64,000 nucleotides of DNA from Sphingomonadaceae bacterium. GTDB taxonomy: Bacteria; Pseudomonadota; Alphaproteobacteria; Sphingomonadales; Sphingomonadaceae. The position numbers and the translations under genes are program-made. How positions within the stretch are numbered: position 1 is the stretch's first letter; every line of letters begins with the position of its first letter. Of this stretch, positions 33,522 to 42,734 are shown one piece after another. The stretch is taken from positions 1-64,000 of the forward strand of contig JAJUHA010000009.1 in the NCBI GenBank assembly GCA_029268145.1. Direction: 5' to 3'. The notes under the pieces were generated by a model that was not told the origin of the DNA, ran no database searches, and saw nothing but the letters and a program-made list of their open reading frames with translations.

Positions 33522-33586
33522 GCCCCGCGCTTGCCTCGCGGACAGGCGTCGGGCAGTGGCCCTCCCGTTCGTGGCGGGGAGATGAC

Positions 33587-35722
33587 ATGCGCACAGGTCG
33601 GCAGGTTTCCGGGTTCCTCCTGGCCCTCGCGGGAGCGGAGGCCGCGCTGGCAGCGGAAGGCATGTGGATGCCAGGCCAGGCGCCGGCGCTCTCCGCCCGG
33701 CTCCGCGAGGCGGGGCTTGCCCTGCCGCCCGAGCGGCTCGCCGACCTCGCCGCCGCGCCCATGGGAGCGATCGCCTCGCTCGGCGGCTGCTCGGCAAGCT
33801 TCGTCTCGCCCCAGGGGCTCGTTGCCACCAACCATCACTGCGTGCTGGGCTCGATCCAGTTCAACGCCCGCGAGGGGCGGAACCTCATCCGCGACGGTTT
33901 CCTCGCCCGTACCCGCTCGGAGGAGCTTCCGGCGGCGCCGGGCACGCGCGTCTACGTGATCGAGGCGCTCGACGACGTGACGGCGGCGATGATGACCGGA
34001 GTCACGCCGCGGCTGACGGGCGCGGCGCGGGTCCGCGCGCTCGAGGCCAACCGCAAGGCGATCATCGCCGCCTGCGAGGCCGAGCCGGGGCGGCGCTGCG
34101 AGGTCAGGAGCTATTTCGGCGGCGCCCAATACTGGCGGCAGCGGATGCTGGAGATCCGCGACGTGCGGCTCGTGCATGCGCCGGCCGGAAGCGTCGGCAA
34201 CTTCGGCGGCGAGGTGGACAACTGGCAATGGCCCCGCCACACCGGGGACTACAGCTTCTACCGCGCCTATGTGGCGCCCGATGGCCGGCCGGCGGCCTAT
34301 GCGGCAGAGAATGTGCCCTATGTGCCACGCGCCCACCTGAAGCTTGCGAATGACGATCTGAAGGACGGCGATTTCGTGCTCATCGCCGGCTTTCCCGGCG
34401 TGACCGAGCGGTTCCGCACCGCCGCCGAGACCGAAGGCTGGTACGGGCGCATCTATCCGCGCCAGCAGCGGCTGCTGGCCGACTATTCGGCGCTGATCGC
34501 CCGCGAGACGCAGGGCGAAGCCGACCGGATCGCCTATGCCTCGATCAAGGCGGGCGCGGACAATTATGCCAAGAAGATCGCCGGGCAGATGGCGGTAGCC
34601 CGGCAGTTCGACCTCGTGGGGCGCAAGCGCGCCAGCGATGCGCGGCTGGGGGAGTGGGCGGCGCGGCCGGAGCACCGGCGGACCCACGCGCTCGCCATCT
34701 CCAACTATGACTCGCTCGCGGCCGAGGCGCTGGCCGCCGACGAGGCGCGCCTCGTCAACCAGACGCTCAACCGGGCCCAGCTTCTGAACGCCGCGCGCAC
34801 GCTCTACCGCTGGGCCAACGAGCGGATGAAGCCCGATTCCGAGCGCGAGCCGGGCTTCCAGGAGCGGGACCGGCAGTCGGTCATTGACCGCCTGAGCGTC
34901 ATCGACCGGCGCTTCGTGGCGCGGATCGACCGGGCGATCCTCGCCCAGGCGCTCGCCGAGGTCGCGACGCTTCCGCCGGCGCAGCGCAACACGGCACTGG
35001 AAGCGCGGATCGCCGAGATCGGCCTCGATCGGCTCTACGCCGGCACGCGCCTCACCGACCAGGCGGAGCGGCTGGCCTGGCTCGACCGTCCGGTCGCCGA
35101 CTTCATCGCTTCCGACGATCCCTTCATCCAGCTTGCGGTTGCGGCCTATGCGCAGGACATGGCGGCAGAAGCGCGGCGCAAGGATCTCGAAGGGAGGCTC
35201 GATGCCGCACGGGTGGCGTGGATGGGGGCGGTCCGCGCCCATGCCGCGGCCGAAGGGCGCCTGCTCTACCCGGACGCCAACGGATCGCTGCGCTTCACCT
35301 TCGGGCATGTCCGCGGCCGGCCGACCCGCGACGGCGAGGCCTGGACCGCCTTCACGACGGCAGGCGGCATCCTCGCGAAGGACACGGGCAAGGATCCCTT
35401 CGACAGCCCCCCTGCCCTGCTGGCCGCTCTCCGGGAGGGGAAGTGGGGGCCGCTCGGCTCGGCGTCGCTCGGCACGCTCCCGGTCAACTTCCTCTCGACC
35501 ACCGACATCACCAACGGCAATTCCGGCTCGGCGGTGCTGAACGCGAAGGGCGAGCTGGTGGGGCTGGCCTTCGACGGCACGCTCGAGGGGATGCTCTCAG
35601 ACTGGTGGTTCGACGAGGCGACCACGCGCACCATCGCGGTCGACCAGCGCTACATGCGCTTCGTGATGGAGCGGGTGGACGGCGCGGCCGGGCTGCTCGC
35701 CGAAATGGGCGTCGCGCCCTAG
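33587..35722 (+). CDS. S46-family dipeptidyl-peptidase
   Basis: 711 residues with signal peptide (ending EAALAAEG), so periplasmic. The mature enzyme starts EGMWMPGQ, close to the EGMW start typical of S46 peptidases. The catalytic triad is visible: His in GLVATNHHCVLGSIQ, Asp in NWQWPRHTGDYSFYRAYV, Ser in TNGNSGSAVLNAKGEL. S46 enzymes (DPP7/DPP11) remove dipeptides from peptide N-termini. After the Ser, the pocket segment reads LAFDGT with Gly, resembling DPP7-type enzymes for hydrophobic P1 rather than the Arg of DPP11; this specificity is inferred. The stop shares CTAG with the convergent permease gene. Confidence 0.93.
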   Translation: MRTGRQVSGFLLALAGAEAALAAEGMWMPGQAPALSARLREAGLALPPERLADLAAAPMGAIASLGGCSASFVSPQGLVATNHHCVLGSIQFNAREGRNLIRDGFLARTRSEELPAAPGTRVYVIEALDDVTAAMMTGVTPRLTGAARVRALEANRKAIIAACEAEPGRRCEVRSYFGGAQYWRQRMLEIRDVRLVHAPAGSVGNFGGEVDNWQWPRHTGDYSFYRAYVAPDGRPAAYAAENVPYVPRAHLKLANDDLKDGDFVLIAGFPGVTERFRTAAETEGWYGRIYPRQQRLLADYSALIARETQGEADRIAYASIKAGADNYAKKIAGQMAVARQFDLVGRKRASDARLGEWAARPEHRRTHALAISNYDSLAAEALAADEARLVNQTLNRAQLLNAARTLYRWANERMKPDSEREPGFQERDRQSVIDRLSVIDRRFVARIDRAILAQALAEVATLPPAQRNTALEARIAEIGLDRLYAGTRLTDQAERLAWLDRPVADFIASDDPFIQLAVAAYAQDMAAEARRKDLEGRLDAARVAWMGAVRAHAAAEGRLLYPDANGSLRFTFGHVRGRPTRDGEAWTAFTTAGGILAKDTGKDPFDSPPALLAALREGKWGPLGSASLGTLPVNFLSTTDITNGNSGSAVLNAKGELVGLAFDGTLEGMLSDWWFDEATTRTIAVDQRYMRFVMERVDGAAGLLAEMGVAP

Positions 35723-36774
35723 GCGCGGCGGCTGCGGGCGAGGATGACGCGCTCGCGGATGAGGGCAACGCCGACCACCGTCATTGGCACGGCGAGGATG
35801 ACGCCGAGCGGCCCCATGAGCACGCCGAAGGCGATGAGCGAGAAGATGGTGAGCGCCGGCGGCAGGTCGGCGAGGCGGCTCTGGGCGATCGGCGAGACCA
35901 GATTGCCCTGGATCTGCTGCACGGCGATGATGACGACGATGGTCCAGATGCCGGTCTCGAGGCTCATGGAAAAGCCGATGAGGATGGCAGGGATCGCGAC
36001 GACGAAGGTGCCGAGATAGGGCACGAACTCGCACAGGCCGGCGACGAGGCCGATGGCGGGCGCGCCGGGAATGCCGACCAGTGAGAGCCCGGTGCCCGTC
36101 GCCAGCCCGACGAAGGCCATGCCCACCCCCTGGGCGCGGAGCCAGGCGTGGAGCGAGCCCACGATCCGCCTCCACGAGCGCAGGGCCCGCAGCCGGTCCT
36201 CCGGCGGCACGAGCGCCAGGAGCGAGCGGGTGTAGAGGCGCGGCTGGGCGGCGAAGTAGATCCCGCCGACCAGGATGATCGCGACCATCGAGACGACGGT
36301 GCCGATGTTGGAAAGCACGGTCTGGGCCAGCTCGATCACGCGGGCGCCGCTCGGCATCAGCTGGGGCACTTCGGCAAGCACCCGGCGGCCCGGCTCGCTC
36401 GCCATCAGCATGGACTTGGCCGCCTCGAGCGCGGCGGGGAGCGACTGGAGCAGGAGCTGGAACTGGGTCGCCATGGTCGCCCCGAACAGCGAGAAGGCGG
36501 CAATCACGAAGGCGAGCGGGAGGACGACGGCGAGCAGGAAGGCGAGCCAGAAGGGCAGGTGCAGGCGGCGGCGGAGGCTTCCCGCGAAGCCCGCGACCAT
36601 CATGGCGACGAGCCCGCAGGCGAAGACGATGAGGAGAAGCTCGGAGAGCTGCCAGACGAGGACTGCCGTGCCGACCGCGGCCATGAAGAGGAGGCCGTTG
36701 CGGAACACGCGCGTCGCCTCCCCGGCCCGAGCGGGGCGCTCGACGATGGGCGGCGGGCGGAGCGCCTCGTTCAT
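35719..36774 (-). CDS. AI-2E family (PerM-like) transporter
   Basis: 351 residues from ATG 36774, chosen because the protein then starts MNEALRPPP as a typical short cytoplasmic lead. About eight membrane segments are visible: GLLFMAAVGTAVLVWQLSEL, LLIVFACGLVAMMVAGFAG, LAFLLAVVLPLAFVIAAFSL, a long periplasmic helix region, GTVVSMVAIILVGGIYFAAQ, MAFVGLATGTGLSLVGIPGA, FVPYLGTFVVAIPAILIGFS and LTIFSLIAFGVLMGPLGVIL. The P-Y-L-G and Q-G-N-x-V-x-P (IQGNLVSPI) motifs are family hallmarks. Members export diverse solutes or ions; AI-2 transport is proven for few, so the substrate is open. Confidence 0.88.
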   Translation of the reverse strand: MNEALRPPPIVERPARAGEATRVFRNGLLFMAAVGTAVLVWQLSELLLIVFACGLVAMMVAGFAGSLRRRLHLPFWLAFLLAVVLPLAFVIAAFSLFGATMATQFQLLLQSLPAALEAAKSMLMASEPGRRVLAEVPQLMPSGARVIELAQTVLSNIGTVVSMVAIILVGGIYFAAQPRLYTRSLLALVPPEDRLRALRSWRRIVGSLHAWLRAQGVGMAFVGLATGTGLSLVGIPGAPAIGLVAGLCEFVPYLGTFVVAIPAILIGFSMSLETGIWTIVVIIAVQQIQGNLVSPIAQSRLADLPPALTIFSLIAFGVLMGPLGVILAVPMTVVGVALIRERVILARSRRA

Positions 36775-36794
36775 GGTGCCGCCATGCCCTGAAT

Positions 36795-36832
36795 CGGCGC
36801 GGGTGGGAAGGCCGGCCACCCCACCCGCGCCG
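36795..36832 (-). terminator. 12-bp hairpin after PEP-CTERM gene 2
   Basis: CGGCGCGGGTGG (36795-36806) pairs exactly with 36821-36832 around a 14-nt loop that itself contains GGCCGGCC. It begins 8 bp past the stop on the minus strand, upstream of the permease start. No U-run follows. Confidence 0.6.
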
Positions 36833-36839
36833 GCCGGGA

Positions 36840-37523
36840 TCAGGCGTGCGCCGGGCGGCGGCGGCGTGCGGCGGCGCCGACGAGCCCGAAGCCGGCGATC
36901 AGCATCGCCCAGGTGGCGGGCTCGGGCACCTGCGTCACCAGCACATTGTCGAGGATGGGGCCGATGTTGTCGGCGCTCGTCGTCCAGAAGGCGAGCTGCA
37001 TGGTGCCGCTGGTCTGCGGCGTCCAGACGAGGCCATAGGTGAGGAGCGCGCGGCTGCCGAACAGGCTCTCGCTGTAGGTGCCGAGCGACAGGAGGCCGGT
37101 GTAGTCGCCGGGGATGAGCTGGCCCATGTCGATGGCGCCGAAGCCGTTGAAGCCGGTGATGTCGGTGGGCTGGCCGAAGGTGACGGTGAACTCGAACTGG
37201 TCGAAGGTGCCGCTGCGCTGGTTGCCGCTCACGTCGAAGCTGAGGGTCAGGAGCTGGCCGGCAGCAAAGGCGATGGGCACCGAGGTGATCCGGCCCGGGC
37301 CGGTCGTGCCGTCAAGGTCGACGCACACGCCGGGGCACTGGGTGATGCCGAAGGGATTGGCCTCAGCCACGAGATCGACGTTGCCCGTGACCGTCCACTG
37401 GGCAAGGGCCGACGTCTCGGCAAGGCGCGGGGTCTCGGCGTTGAAGTCGTCCGCGAAGATGACGGTGGCGGCGCTCGCCGGCGTGGCGAGCGCGAGGGCG
37501 GCGAGGGGAAGAAGCAGGCGCAT
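36840..37523 (-). CDS. PEPxxWA-CTERM sorting-domain protein 2
   Basis: 227 residues from ATG 37523, placed by the GGAGG ribosome-binding site and by a clear signal peptide (MRLLLPLAALALATPASAAT). The body is a jelly-roll-like beta-sandwich candidate: FADDFNAETPRLAE, SALAQWTVTGNVDLVAEANP, CVDLDGTTGPGRITS, LTLSFDVSGNQRSGTFDQFE and LVWTPQTSGTMQLAFWTTSA, with DNIGPILDNVLV near the end. This resembles the DUF642/carbohydrate-binding-like bodies common among PEP-CTERM proteins. The tail is VPEPATWAMLIAGFGLVGAA followed by ARRRR. It is presumably exported and processed by an exosortase encoded elsewhere. Confidence 0.9.
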   Translation of the reverse strand: MRLLLPLAALALATPASAATVIFADDFNAETPRLAETSALAQWTVTGNVDLVAEANPFGITQCPGVCVDLDGTTGPGRITSVPIAFAAGQLLTLSFDVSGNQRSGTFDQFEFTVTFGQPTDITGFNGFGAIDMGQLIPGDYTGLLSLGTYSESLFGSRALLTYGLVWTPQTSGTMQLAFWTTSADNIGPILDNVLVTQVPEPATWAMLIAGFGLVGAAARRRRPAHA

Positions 37524-37557
37524 GGTCAGGACCTCCAGGCGTTGATGCACGCGTGCC

Positions 37558-37573
37558 AGCAAGAACCGTGCCA
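37558..37573 (-). promoter_or_regulatory. sigma-54 -24/-12 promoter of PEP-CTERM gene 2
   Basis: The minus strand reads CCTGGCACGGTTCTTGCTGG: TGGCACG-GTTC-TTGCT, a perfect RpoN consensus with correct spacing. Transcription would begin near 37547, about 25 nt before the ATG. Confidence 0.88.
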
Positions 37574-37649
37574 GGCTCGAGGAGACGCGCCAACGCACTG
37601 CAAGTCAGACACTTTTTGCGGGCGCGTAGCATTCCGCCCGTGTCGGCCA

Positions 37650-37666
37650 TGTCAAAATTCTTGACA
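37650..37666. promoter_or_regulatory. 17-bp palindromic upstream element, copy 2
   Basis: TGTCAAAATTCTTGACA is a near-perfect inverted repeat (GTCAA-N5-TTGAC), the best copy of the four. It lies 76 bp upstream of the -24 element and 13 bp past the argG stop. Confidence 0.7.
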
Positions 37667-37679
37667 GGCTCCCGGGTCG

Positions 37680-38939
37680 TTAACCTCGATCGGCCGCTTC
37701 GCCCCCGGGCTCCGCCAGCCGGCGGGCGCGCTCGGCCAGCAGCCGAAGGCGCAGCGCGTTGAGCCGGATGAAGCCCTGCGCGTCCTGCTGGTCATAGGCC
37801 CCGGCATCGTCCTCGAAGGTGACATGGCGCAGCGAATAGAGCGAGTGTGGCGACCGGCGGCCCGTCACCGTGACGCTCCCCTTGTAGAGCCGGCACCGCA
37901 CCGTGCCCGTCACATGCGCCTGCGAATGGTCGATCGCGGCCTGCAGCATCTCGCGCTCGGGCGAGAACCAGAAGCCGTTGTAGACGAGTTCGGCGTAGCG
38001 CGGCATCAGCTCGTCCTTGAGGTGCGCGGCACCCCGGTCGAGGGTGATGCTCTCGATCCCGCGGTGGGCGACGTGCCAGATGGTGCCGCCAGGCGTCTCG
38101 TACATCCCCCGCGACTTCATGCCGACGAAGCGGTTCTCGACGAGGTCGAGCCGGCCGATTCCGTGCGTCCGCCCGAGGTCGTTGAGGCGGGCAAGGAGCG
38201 CCGCCGGCGAAAGGGCCTCGCCGTTGACCGCGACCGGGTCGCCGCGCGCGAAGTCGATGGTGATGGTCTCGGGAGTGTCGGGCGCCTCCTCGGGGCTGGC
38301 GGTGCGCGAATAGACATAAGGCGGAACCTCCTCCCAGGGGTCTTCCAGCACCTTCCCTTCCGACGAGGTGTGGAGGAGGTTGGCATCCGTCGAGAACGGC
38401 GCTTCGCCGCGCTTGTCGCGGGGGATGGGGATCTGGTGCGCCTCGGCGAAGGCGATCAGGGCTTCGCGGCTGGTCAGATCCCATTCGCGCCAGGGGGCGA
38501 TGACGCGGATGCCGGGCTCGAGCGCATAGTAGCCGAGCTCGAAGCGGACCTGGTCATTGCCCTTGCCGGTCGCTCCATGGGCGACTGCATCGGCGCCGAC
38601 GGCGCGGGCGATCGCGATCTGGCGCTTGGCGATGAGCGGCCGGGCAATCGAGGTACCAAGGAGATACTGGCCCTCGTAGAGCGCATTGGCGCGCATCATC
38701 GGCATCACGAAGTCGCGCACGAACTCCTCGCGCAGGTCCTCGACGTAGATCTCCCTGACCCCCATCAGCTCGGCCTTCCTGCGGGCGGGCTCCAGCTCCT
38801 CGCCCTGGCCGAGATCGGCCGTGAAGGTGACGACTTCGCAGCCGTAGGTCGCCTGGAGCCACTTCAGGATGACCGAGGTGTCGAGACCGCCCGAATAGGC
38901 CAGCACCACCTTCCGCACTTCGCCGCGCCGATCGGTCAT
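37680..38939 (-). CDS. argG: argininosuccinate synthase
   Basis: 419 residues, slightly longer than the usual 400-410 because of a charged C-terminal tail ([19 protein letters not shown]). ArgG ligates citrulline and aspartate with ATP in arginine synthesis. The PP-motif [16 protein letters not shown] lies at residues 14-29. Further signatures are [81 protein letters not shown] and [14 protein letters not shown]. It appears monocistronic. The tandem PEP-CTERM gene downstream has its own promoter. Confidence 0.97.
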   Translation of the reverse strand: MTDRRGEVRKVVLAYSGGLDTSVILKWLQATYGCEVVTFTADLGQGEELEPARRKAELMGVREIYVEDLREEFVRDFVMPMMRANALYEGQYLLGTSIARPLIAKRQIAIARAVGADAVAHGATGKGNDQVRFELGYYALEPGIRVIAPWREWDLTSREALIAFAEAHQIPIPRDKRGEAPFSTDANLLHTSSEGKVLEDPWEEVPPYVYSRTASPEEAPDTPETITIDFARGDPVAVNGEALSPAALLARLNDLGRTHGIGRLDLVENRFVGMKSRGMYETPGGTIWHVAHRGIESITLDRGAAHLKDELMPRYAELVYNGFWFSPEREMLQAAIDHSQAHVTGTVRCRLYKGSVTVTGRRSPHSLYSLRHVTFEDDAGAYDQQDAQGFIRLNALRLRLLAERARRLAEPGGEAADRG

Positions 38940-39046
38940 TCCGCTCTCCTCTCTGCCGGGGCGGGCGCCTAGCGGGCCGGGCGGCGCGCCGCAATGGCGT
39001 GGCCTCCTTGCCGCAGGCCTGCACCGCGCCTAGATGCACAAGGCAG

Positions 39047-41044
39047 ATGGACCAGCGCACTCCGGCCCGGCTTCGCCGACCGAGCGGACGGCCGCGCCGG
39101 TCGTTCCTCGGCCGCATGGTGCGCACGCTGCTGCTTGCCGGCGTCATCGGCGTCGCGCTCGCCGTCCTCGCGCTGCTCGCAGCCGTCATGCTGACGGCGC
39201 AGTCGCTGCCCACCTTCCGCGAGATGATGAAGAGCCCGCAGGGCCAGTCGGTGGTGGTGCGCGCGGCCGACGGCACCGAGCTGGTGACGGTGGGGCCGAG
39301 CTTCGGCCGCTGGCTCCGCTTCGACGAGATCCCGCCGCACATGGTGGCCGCCATGCTCGCGGTCGAGGACCGGCGGTTCCACTGGCACCCGGGCGTGGAC
39401 CCCATCGGCACGGCGCGCGCCTTCCTTGTCAACCTGCGCGCCGGGCGCACCGTGCAGGGCGGCTCCACCATCACCCAGCAGCTGGCGCGCAACCTGTTCC
39501 TCACCAACCGGAAGACGTGGGACCGGAAGCTCCGGGAAGCCGTCCTCGCGCTCGCGATCGAGCGGAAGTTTACCAAGCGGGCGATCCTCGAACTCTACCT
39601 CAACCGGGTCTATTTCGGCGGCGGCGCCTTCGGCATCGATGCCGCCAGCCGCAAGTTCTTCGGCCATTCGGCGCAGCAGCTTTCGGTCGCCGAGGCCGCG
39701 ATCATCGCCGGCCTCGTCAAGGCGCCGAGCCGCTACGCGCCCTCGGCCGACCCGGAACGGGCGCGGGCGCGCGGCGCCATTGTCATCGAGACCATGCGCG
39801 AGACGGGGGCGCTGTCGCCGGCCGAGGCCGCAGCCGCGGACACCGATGCCGTCAGCTTCGCGATTGCCCGGGACCAGGGTGACGTGCGCTACTTCACCGA
39901 CTGGGTGCTCGCCCAGCTCGAAACGCTGGTCGACGAGGCGACGCTGCCGCTCGAAGTGACGACGACGCTGGTGCCGGCGCACCAGAAGGCCGCCGAGGCG
40001 ACCGTCATGACCGCGCTTCCACCCGGCACCCAGGGCGCCATCGTCGCCATGCGGACGACGGGCGAAGTGACGGCGATGGTCGGCGGGCGCGACTATGCGA
40101 CGAGCAGCTACAACCGCGCCACCGTGGCGAGGCGCCAGCCCGGCTCGGCGTTCAAGCTCTTCCCCTATCTCGCCGCGATCGAGGACGGCCTTGCGCCCGA
40201 CTCGATCGTCGTCGACGAGCCGATCACCATCGGCGGCTGGTCGCCCCGGAACGACAACCGCCGGTTCGTCGGCGCAGTCACGGCGCGCGACGCCTTCGCC
40301 CGCTCGATCAACACGGTGGCCGTCCGGCTCGCCGACCGGGTCGGCTTCGAGACGGTGGCGGGAATGGCGCGTCGGCTCGGCATCACCACGCCGATCTCGC
40401 GCGAGCCGGCAATGGCGCTCGGCGCGTCAGAAGTGACGCTCATCGAGCTGACCGCGGCCTACGCGGTCGTCGCCGCGGAAGGGCGCGAGGTGCGGCCCTT
40501 CGGCATCACCCGGGTCACCACGGCCGACGGCCGGCTGCTCTACCGCCGCGAGGAGCCCGCGCCGCGCGTGCTCCTGGCGCCCCACGTGGCCGCGCACATG
40601 ACGGCGCTTCTTCGCGCGGCGGTCGAGACCGGGACGGCGCGGGCCGCGCAGATCGGCCGGCCGCTCGCCGGCAAGACGGGGACGACGACGGCGAACAAGG
40701 ACGGCTGGTTCATCGGCTTCACGCCCGAGCTGGTGGCCGGCGTGTGGATCGGCCGCGACGATGCCCGCCCCGTGCCGGGGCTTGCCGGCGGCCGCGCACC
40801 GGCCCGGGCCTTTGCCGCCTTCATGCGGCCCGCGCTTGCCGGCGTTCCGGTGGGCGAGCTCAACACCGCTGTCGAGGAGAGCATCTTCGGCCTCGAGCCC
40901 GATGCCGAGGTCTACGGCCTCTCGGATGAGACGGCGCCGCCGGCCGAGCCGGAGCCGGCCGAGCCGCTCTCCGAGGCCTGGCTCGAGGAGGCAATCACGG
41001 CACCGCCGGCCGAGGCCGCGGCCGAACCGGCGCCGCAGCCCTAA
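39047..41044 (+). CDS. class A penicillin-binding protein, PBP1A family
   Basis: 665 residues from ATG 39047. A basic cytoplasmic tail and one membrane helix (LLLAGVIGVALAVLALLAAV) are followed by the GT51 glycosyltransferase domain. It reads MLAVEDRRFHWHPGVDPIG with catalytic Glu near 108, then QGGSTITQQLARNLFLTNRK, RKLREAVLALAIERKFTKRA and ILELYLNRVYFGGGAFGID. The transpeptidase domain has SxxK in RRQPGSAFKLFPYLA (Ser near 368), SxN in ARSINTVAVRLAD and KTG in GKTGTTTANKDGWF. It builds and cross-links peptidoglycan at the outer face of the inner membrane. It is shorter than E. coli MrcA and lacks its large insertion. The Ala/Pro/Glu-rich tail is unusual. Confidence 0.92.
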   Translation: MDQRTPARLRRPSGRPRRSFLGRMVRTLLLAGVIGVALAVLALLAAVMLTAQSLPTFREMMKSPQGQSVVVRAADGTELVTVGPSFGRWLRFDEIPPHMVAAMLAVEDRRFHWHPGVDPIGTARAFLVNLRAGRTVQGGSTITQQLARNLFLTNRKTWDRKLREAVLALAIERKFTKRAILELYLNRVYFGGGAFGIDAASRKFFGHSAQQLSVAEAAIIAGLVKAPSRYAPSADPERARARGAIVIETMRETGALSPAEAAAADTDAVSFAIARDQGDVRYFTDWVLAQLETLVDEATLPLEVTTTLVPAHQKAAEATVMTALPPGTQGAIVAMRTTGEVTAMVGGRDYATSSYNRATVARRQPGSAFKLFPYLAAIEDGLAPDSIVVDEPITIGGWSPRNDNRRFVGAVTARDAFARSINTVAVRLADRVGFETVAGMARRLGITTPISREPAMALGASEVTLIELTAAYAVVAAEGREVRPFGITRVTTADGRLLYRREEPAPRVLLAPHVAAHMTALLRAAVETGTARAAQIGRPLAGKTGTTTANKDGWFIGFTPELVAGVWIGRDDARPVPGLAGGRAPARAFAAFMRPALAGVPVGELNTAVEESIFGLEPDAEVYGLSDETAPPAEPEPAEPLSEAWLEEAITAPPAEAAAEPAPQP

Positions 41045-41772
41045 CCCCGGCGCCCTTCGTCGCTCCGCTCCTCCTCTGCCCCGAAGGCGTGAAGCCAGGG
41101 GCCGTTGCGGCGCAGCCAGTCGGTCGCGCCGTCGAGCGGCGCGCCGTGCAGCCGCTCGGCCGCGGCATGGAAGGCGCGCGAATGATCGAAGTGGAGAAGA
41201 TGGGCCACCTCGTGGGCGACGACCGCGCGCCGCACCTCGTCGGGCGCCAGCGCGAGGCGCCAGGAGAAGGCGATGCGGCCGTTCCGCGCGCAGCTGCCCC
41301 AGCGCCGGATCGGGTCTCCCACCCGGACCTCGGCGATGGCGAGCCCGAGCGGCCGGGCGAGCGCTTCGGCCTCGCCGGCAAGCAGCGCGCGGGCGGCCCG
41401 CCGCAGGGCCGCCAGCACGCGGCGGTTGAACCCGCCCCCGTCGGTGCCGGCGACGATCCGGTCCGGCTCGATGCGGATCCGGCAGCCGGGCCTGCCGTCG
41501 AGGAGCAGCGGCCGGCCGGCGAAGGGAATGTGCATGCCCGGGCTGAACGGAATGGCGGCGACGAACCGGCGCCGCACCTCGGCCTCGAGCCAGTCGCGAT
41601 TGGCCTCGATCAGCATGAGGCCGGCCCGCAGCGGCGCGCGGGCCGGAAGGGTCAGGCGGACCGTGCGGCTCTGCGGACAGGGACGGATGATGATGCGCCG
41701 CGAGCGCGGATCGCGCCGGATGGCGAGCGGCACGCGGCGGCCGGCGAGGTCGAGGGCCCGCGCGGTCGCCAC
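41041..41772 (-). CDS. DUF45/YgjP-like (SprT-type) zinc metalloprotease
   Basis: About 243 residues. GTG 41772 is the only reasonable start after the upstream stop at 41786, so the start is tentative. The N-terminal half has RRDPRSRRIIIRPCPQSRTV and LTLPARAPLRAGLMLIEANR, as in the YgjP family. The C-terminal half has RWGSCARNGRIAFSWRLALA and the zinc site VVAHEVAHLLHFDHSRAFHA (HExxH plus a downstream His). These are hallmarks of the DUF45 metal-dependent hydrolases. The natural substrate is unknown. It overlaps the convergent PBP stop (CTAA) and probably shares a transcript with the acyltransferase gene. Confidence 0.85.
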   Translation of the reverse strand: MATARALDLAGRRVPLAIRRDPRSRRIIIRPCPQSRTVRLTLPARAPLRAGLMLIEANRDWLEAEVRRRFVAAIPFSPGMHIPFAGRPLLLDGRPGCRIRIEPDRIVAGTDGGGFNRRVLAALRRAARALLAGEAEALARPLGLAIAEVRVGDPIRRWGSCARNGRIAFSWRLALAPDEVRRAVVAHEVAHLLHFDHSRAFHAAAERLHGAPLDGATDWLRRNGPWLHAFGAEEERSDEGRRG

Positions 41773-41785
41773 CGCCCCGGCCGCG

Positions 41786-42649
41786 CTAATCGCTGTCGGC
41801 GGCGCCGCGACCGCAGAGGAAGCGATCGAGGTAGCGGCGGGTGATCTGCTCGACCGGCATGACGACGAAGACGTCGACGGTGTTGAACTGGCGATCGACG
41901 AAGGCGCCGTCCCCCACCATGGCACCGACCCGCAGATAGCCCTTGATGAGCGGGGGGAGAGCGCGCGCGGCCATGCGCGGGTCATAGCTGCCGGGGGCAA
42001 GCCGGTCCATCGGGACATAATGGTCGGCAAGCGCGCGGGCGCGCAGCGGCTCGGGCGCGAGATGGTTGTGGTAGAGGTAGGAGAGCTCGGCCGCGTGGAC
42101 GTCGGCGTCGGTCCCGTGGAGCGAGGCGCAGCCGAACATGTAGCCGATGCCGTGCATCCGCAGATAGCTCGCGATCCCGCGCCAGAGCAGCGCGATGGTG
42201 GTGTTGTTGCGCCATTCGGGTGCAACGCAGGAGCGGCCGAGCTCGAGCAGCTGGCCGCCGGTTTCCGACGACCGGATGAGCGGGGTCAGATCATATTCGC
42301 CGGAGGAGTAGAAGCCGCGGTGCATGGCGGCAACCACCTGGCGGAGCAGACGGTAGGTGCCCACCACATGCGCCCGGCCATCCCCGGCCTCGCCATGGTC
42401 GATGACGAGCAGATGGTCGCAGATGCTGTCATAGGGGTCGATGTCGCGGCCGGCCCGCGCGACCTCGGGCGTCGGAACCGCGCCCATCTCGCCATAGAAG
42501 ATGCGGTGGCGCAGCGCCTGGGCAGCGGCGATTTCCTCCTCGGTCGTCGCGATGCGCACATCGAGCCGGCCCAGCCGGTGCATGTGCGGCGACTTCGCGA
42601 GCACATGCGGCGCGACCGCCGTCGACGCGAGCACAGGCAAACCCGCCAT
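41786..42649 (-). CDS. olsB: GNAT-fold N-acyltransferase, probable OlsB (ornithine lipid synthesis)
   Basis: 287 residues from ATG 42649. It belongs to the hemolysin-like acyltransferase family: LDVRIATTEEEIAAAQALRH, RHRIFYGEMGA, DPYDSICDHLLVIDH, GTYRLLRQVVAA, FYSSGEYDLTPLI, LLELGRSCVAPEWRNNTTIA and a C-terminal DVFVVMPVEQITRRYLDRF. OlsB attaches a 3-hydroxyacyl group from ACP to ornithine to form lyso-ornithine lipid. The OlsA partner is not in the window, so the substrate assignment rests on family resemblance only. It is followed closely by the DUF45 gene. Confidence 0.75.
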   Translation of the reverse strand: MAGLPVLASTAVAPHVLAKSPHMHRLGRLDVRIATTEEEIAAAQALRHRIFYGEMGAVPTPEVARAGRDIDPYDSICDHLLVIDHGEAGDGRAHVVGTYRLLRQVVAAMHRGFYSSGEYDLTPLIRSSETGGQLLELGRSCVAPEWRNNTTIALLWRGIASYLRMHGIGYMFGCASLHGTDADVHAAELSYLYHNHLAPEPLRARALADHYVPMDRLAPGSYDPRMAARALPPLIKGYLRVGAMVGDGAFVDRQFNTVDVFVVMPVEQITRRYLDRFLCGRGAADSD

Positions 42650-42734
42650 CACCCAACCCCTACTCTGCGGAAACCGTAACCGGCGCTAGCCGAGAAATGT
42701 GACAGAACGGGTGACGGCGGATGACAGGATGGAG

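Noticed and set aside
37524-37679. Possible leader peptide or attenuator between argG and PEP-CTERM gene 2
   Set aside because: No short frame with an Arg run or alternative hairpins was found; the region is explained by the sigma-54 promoter and the 17-bp element.
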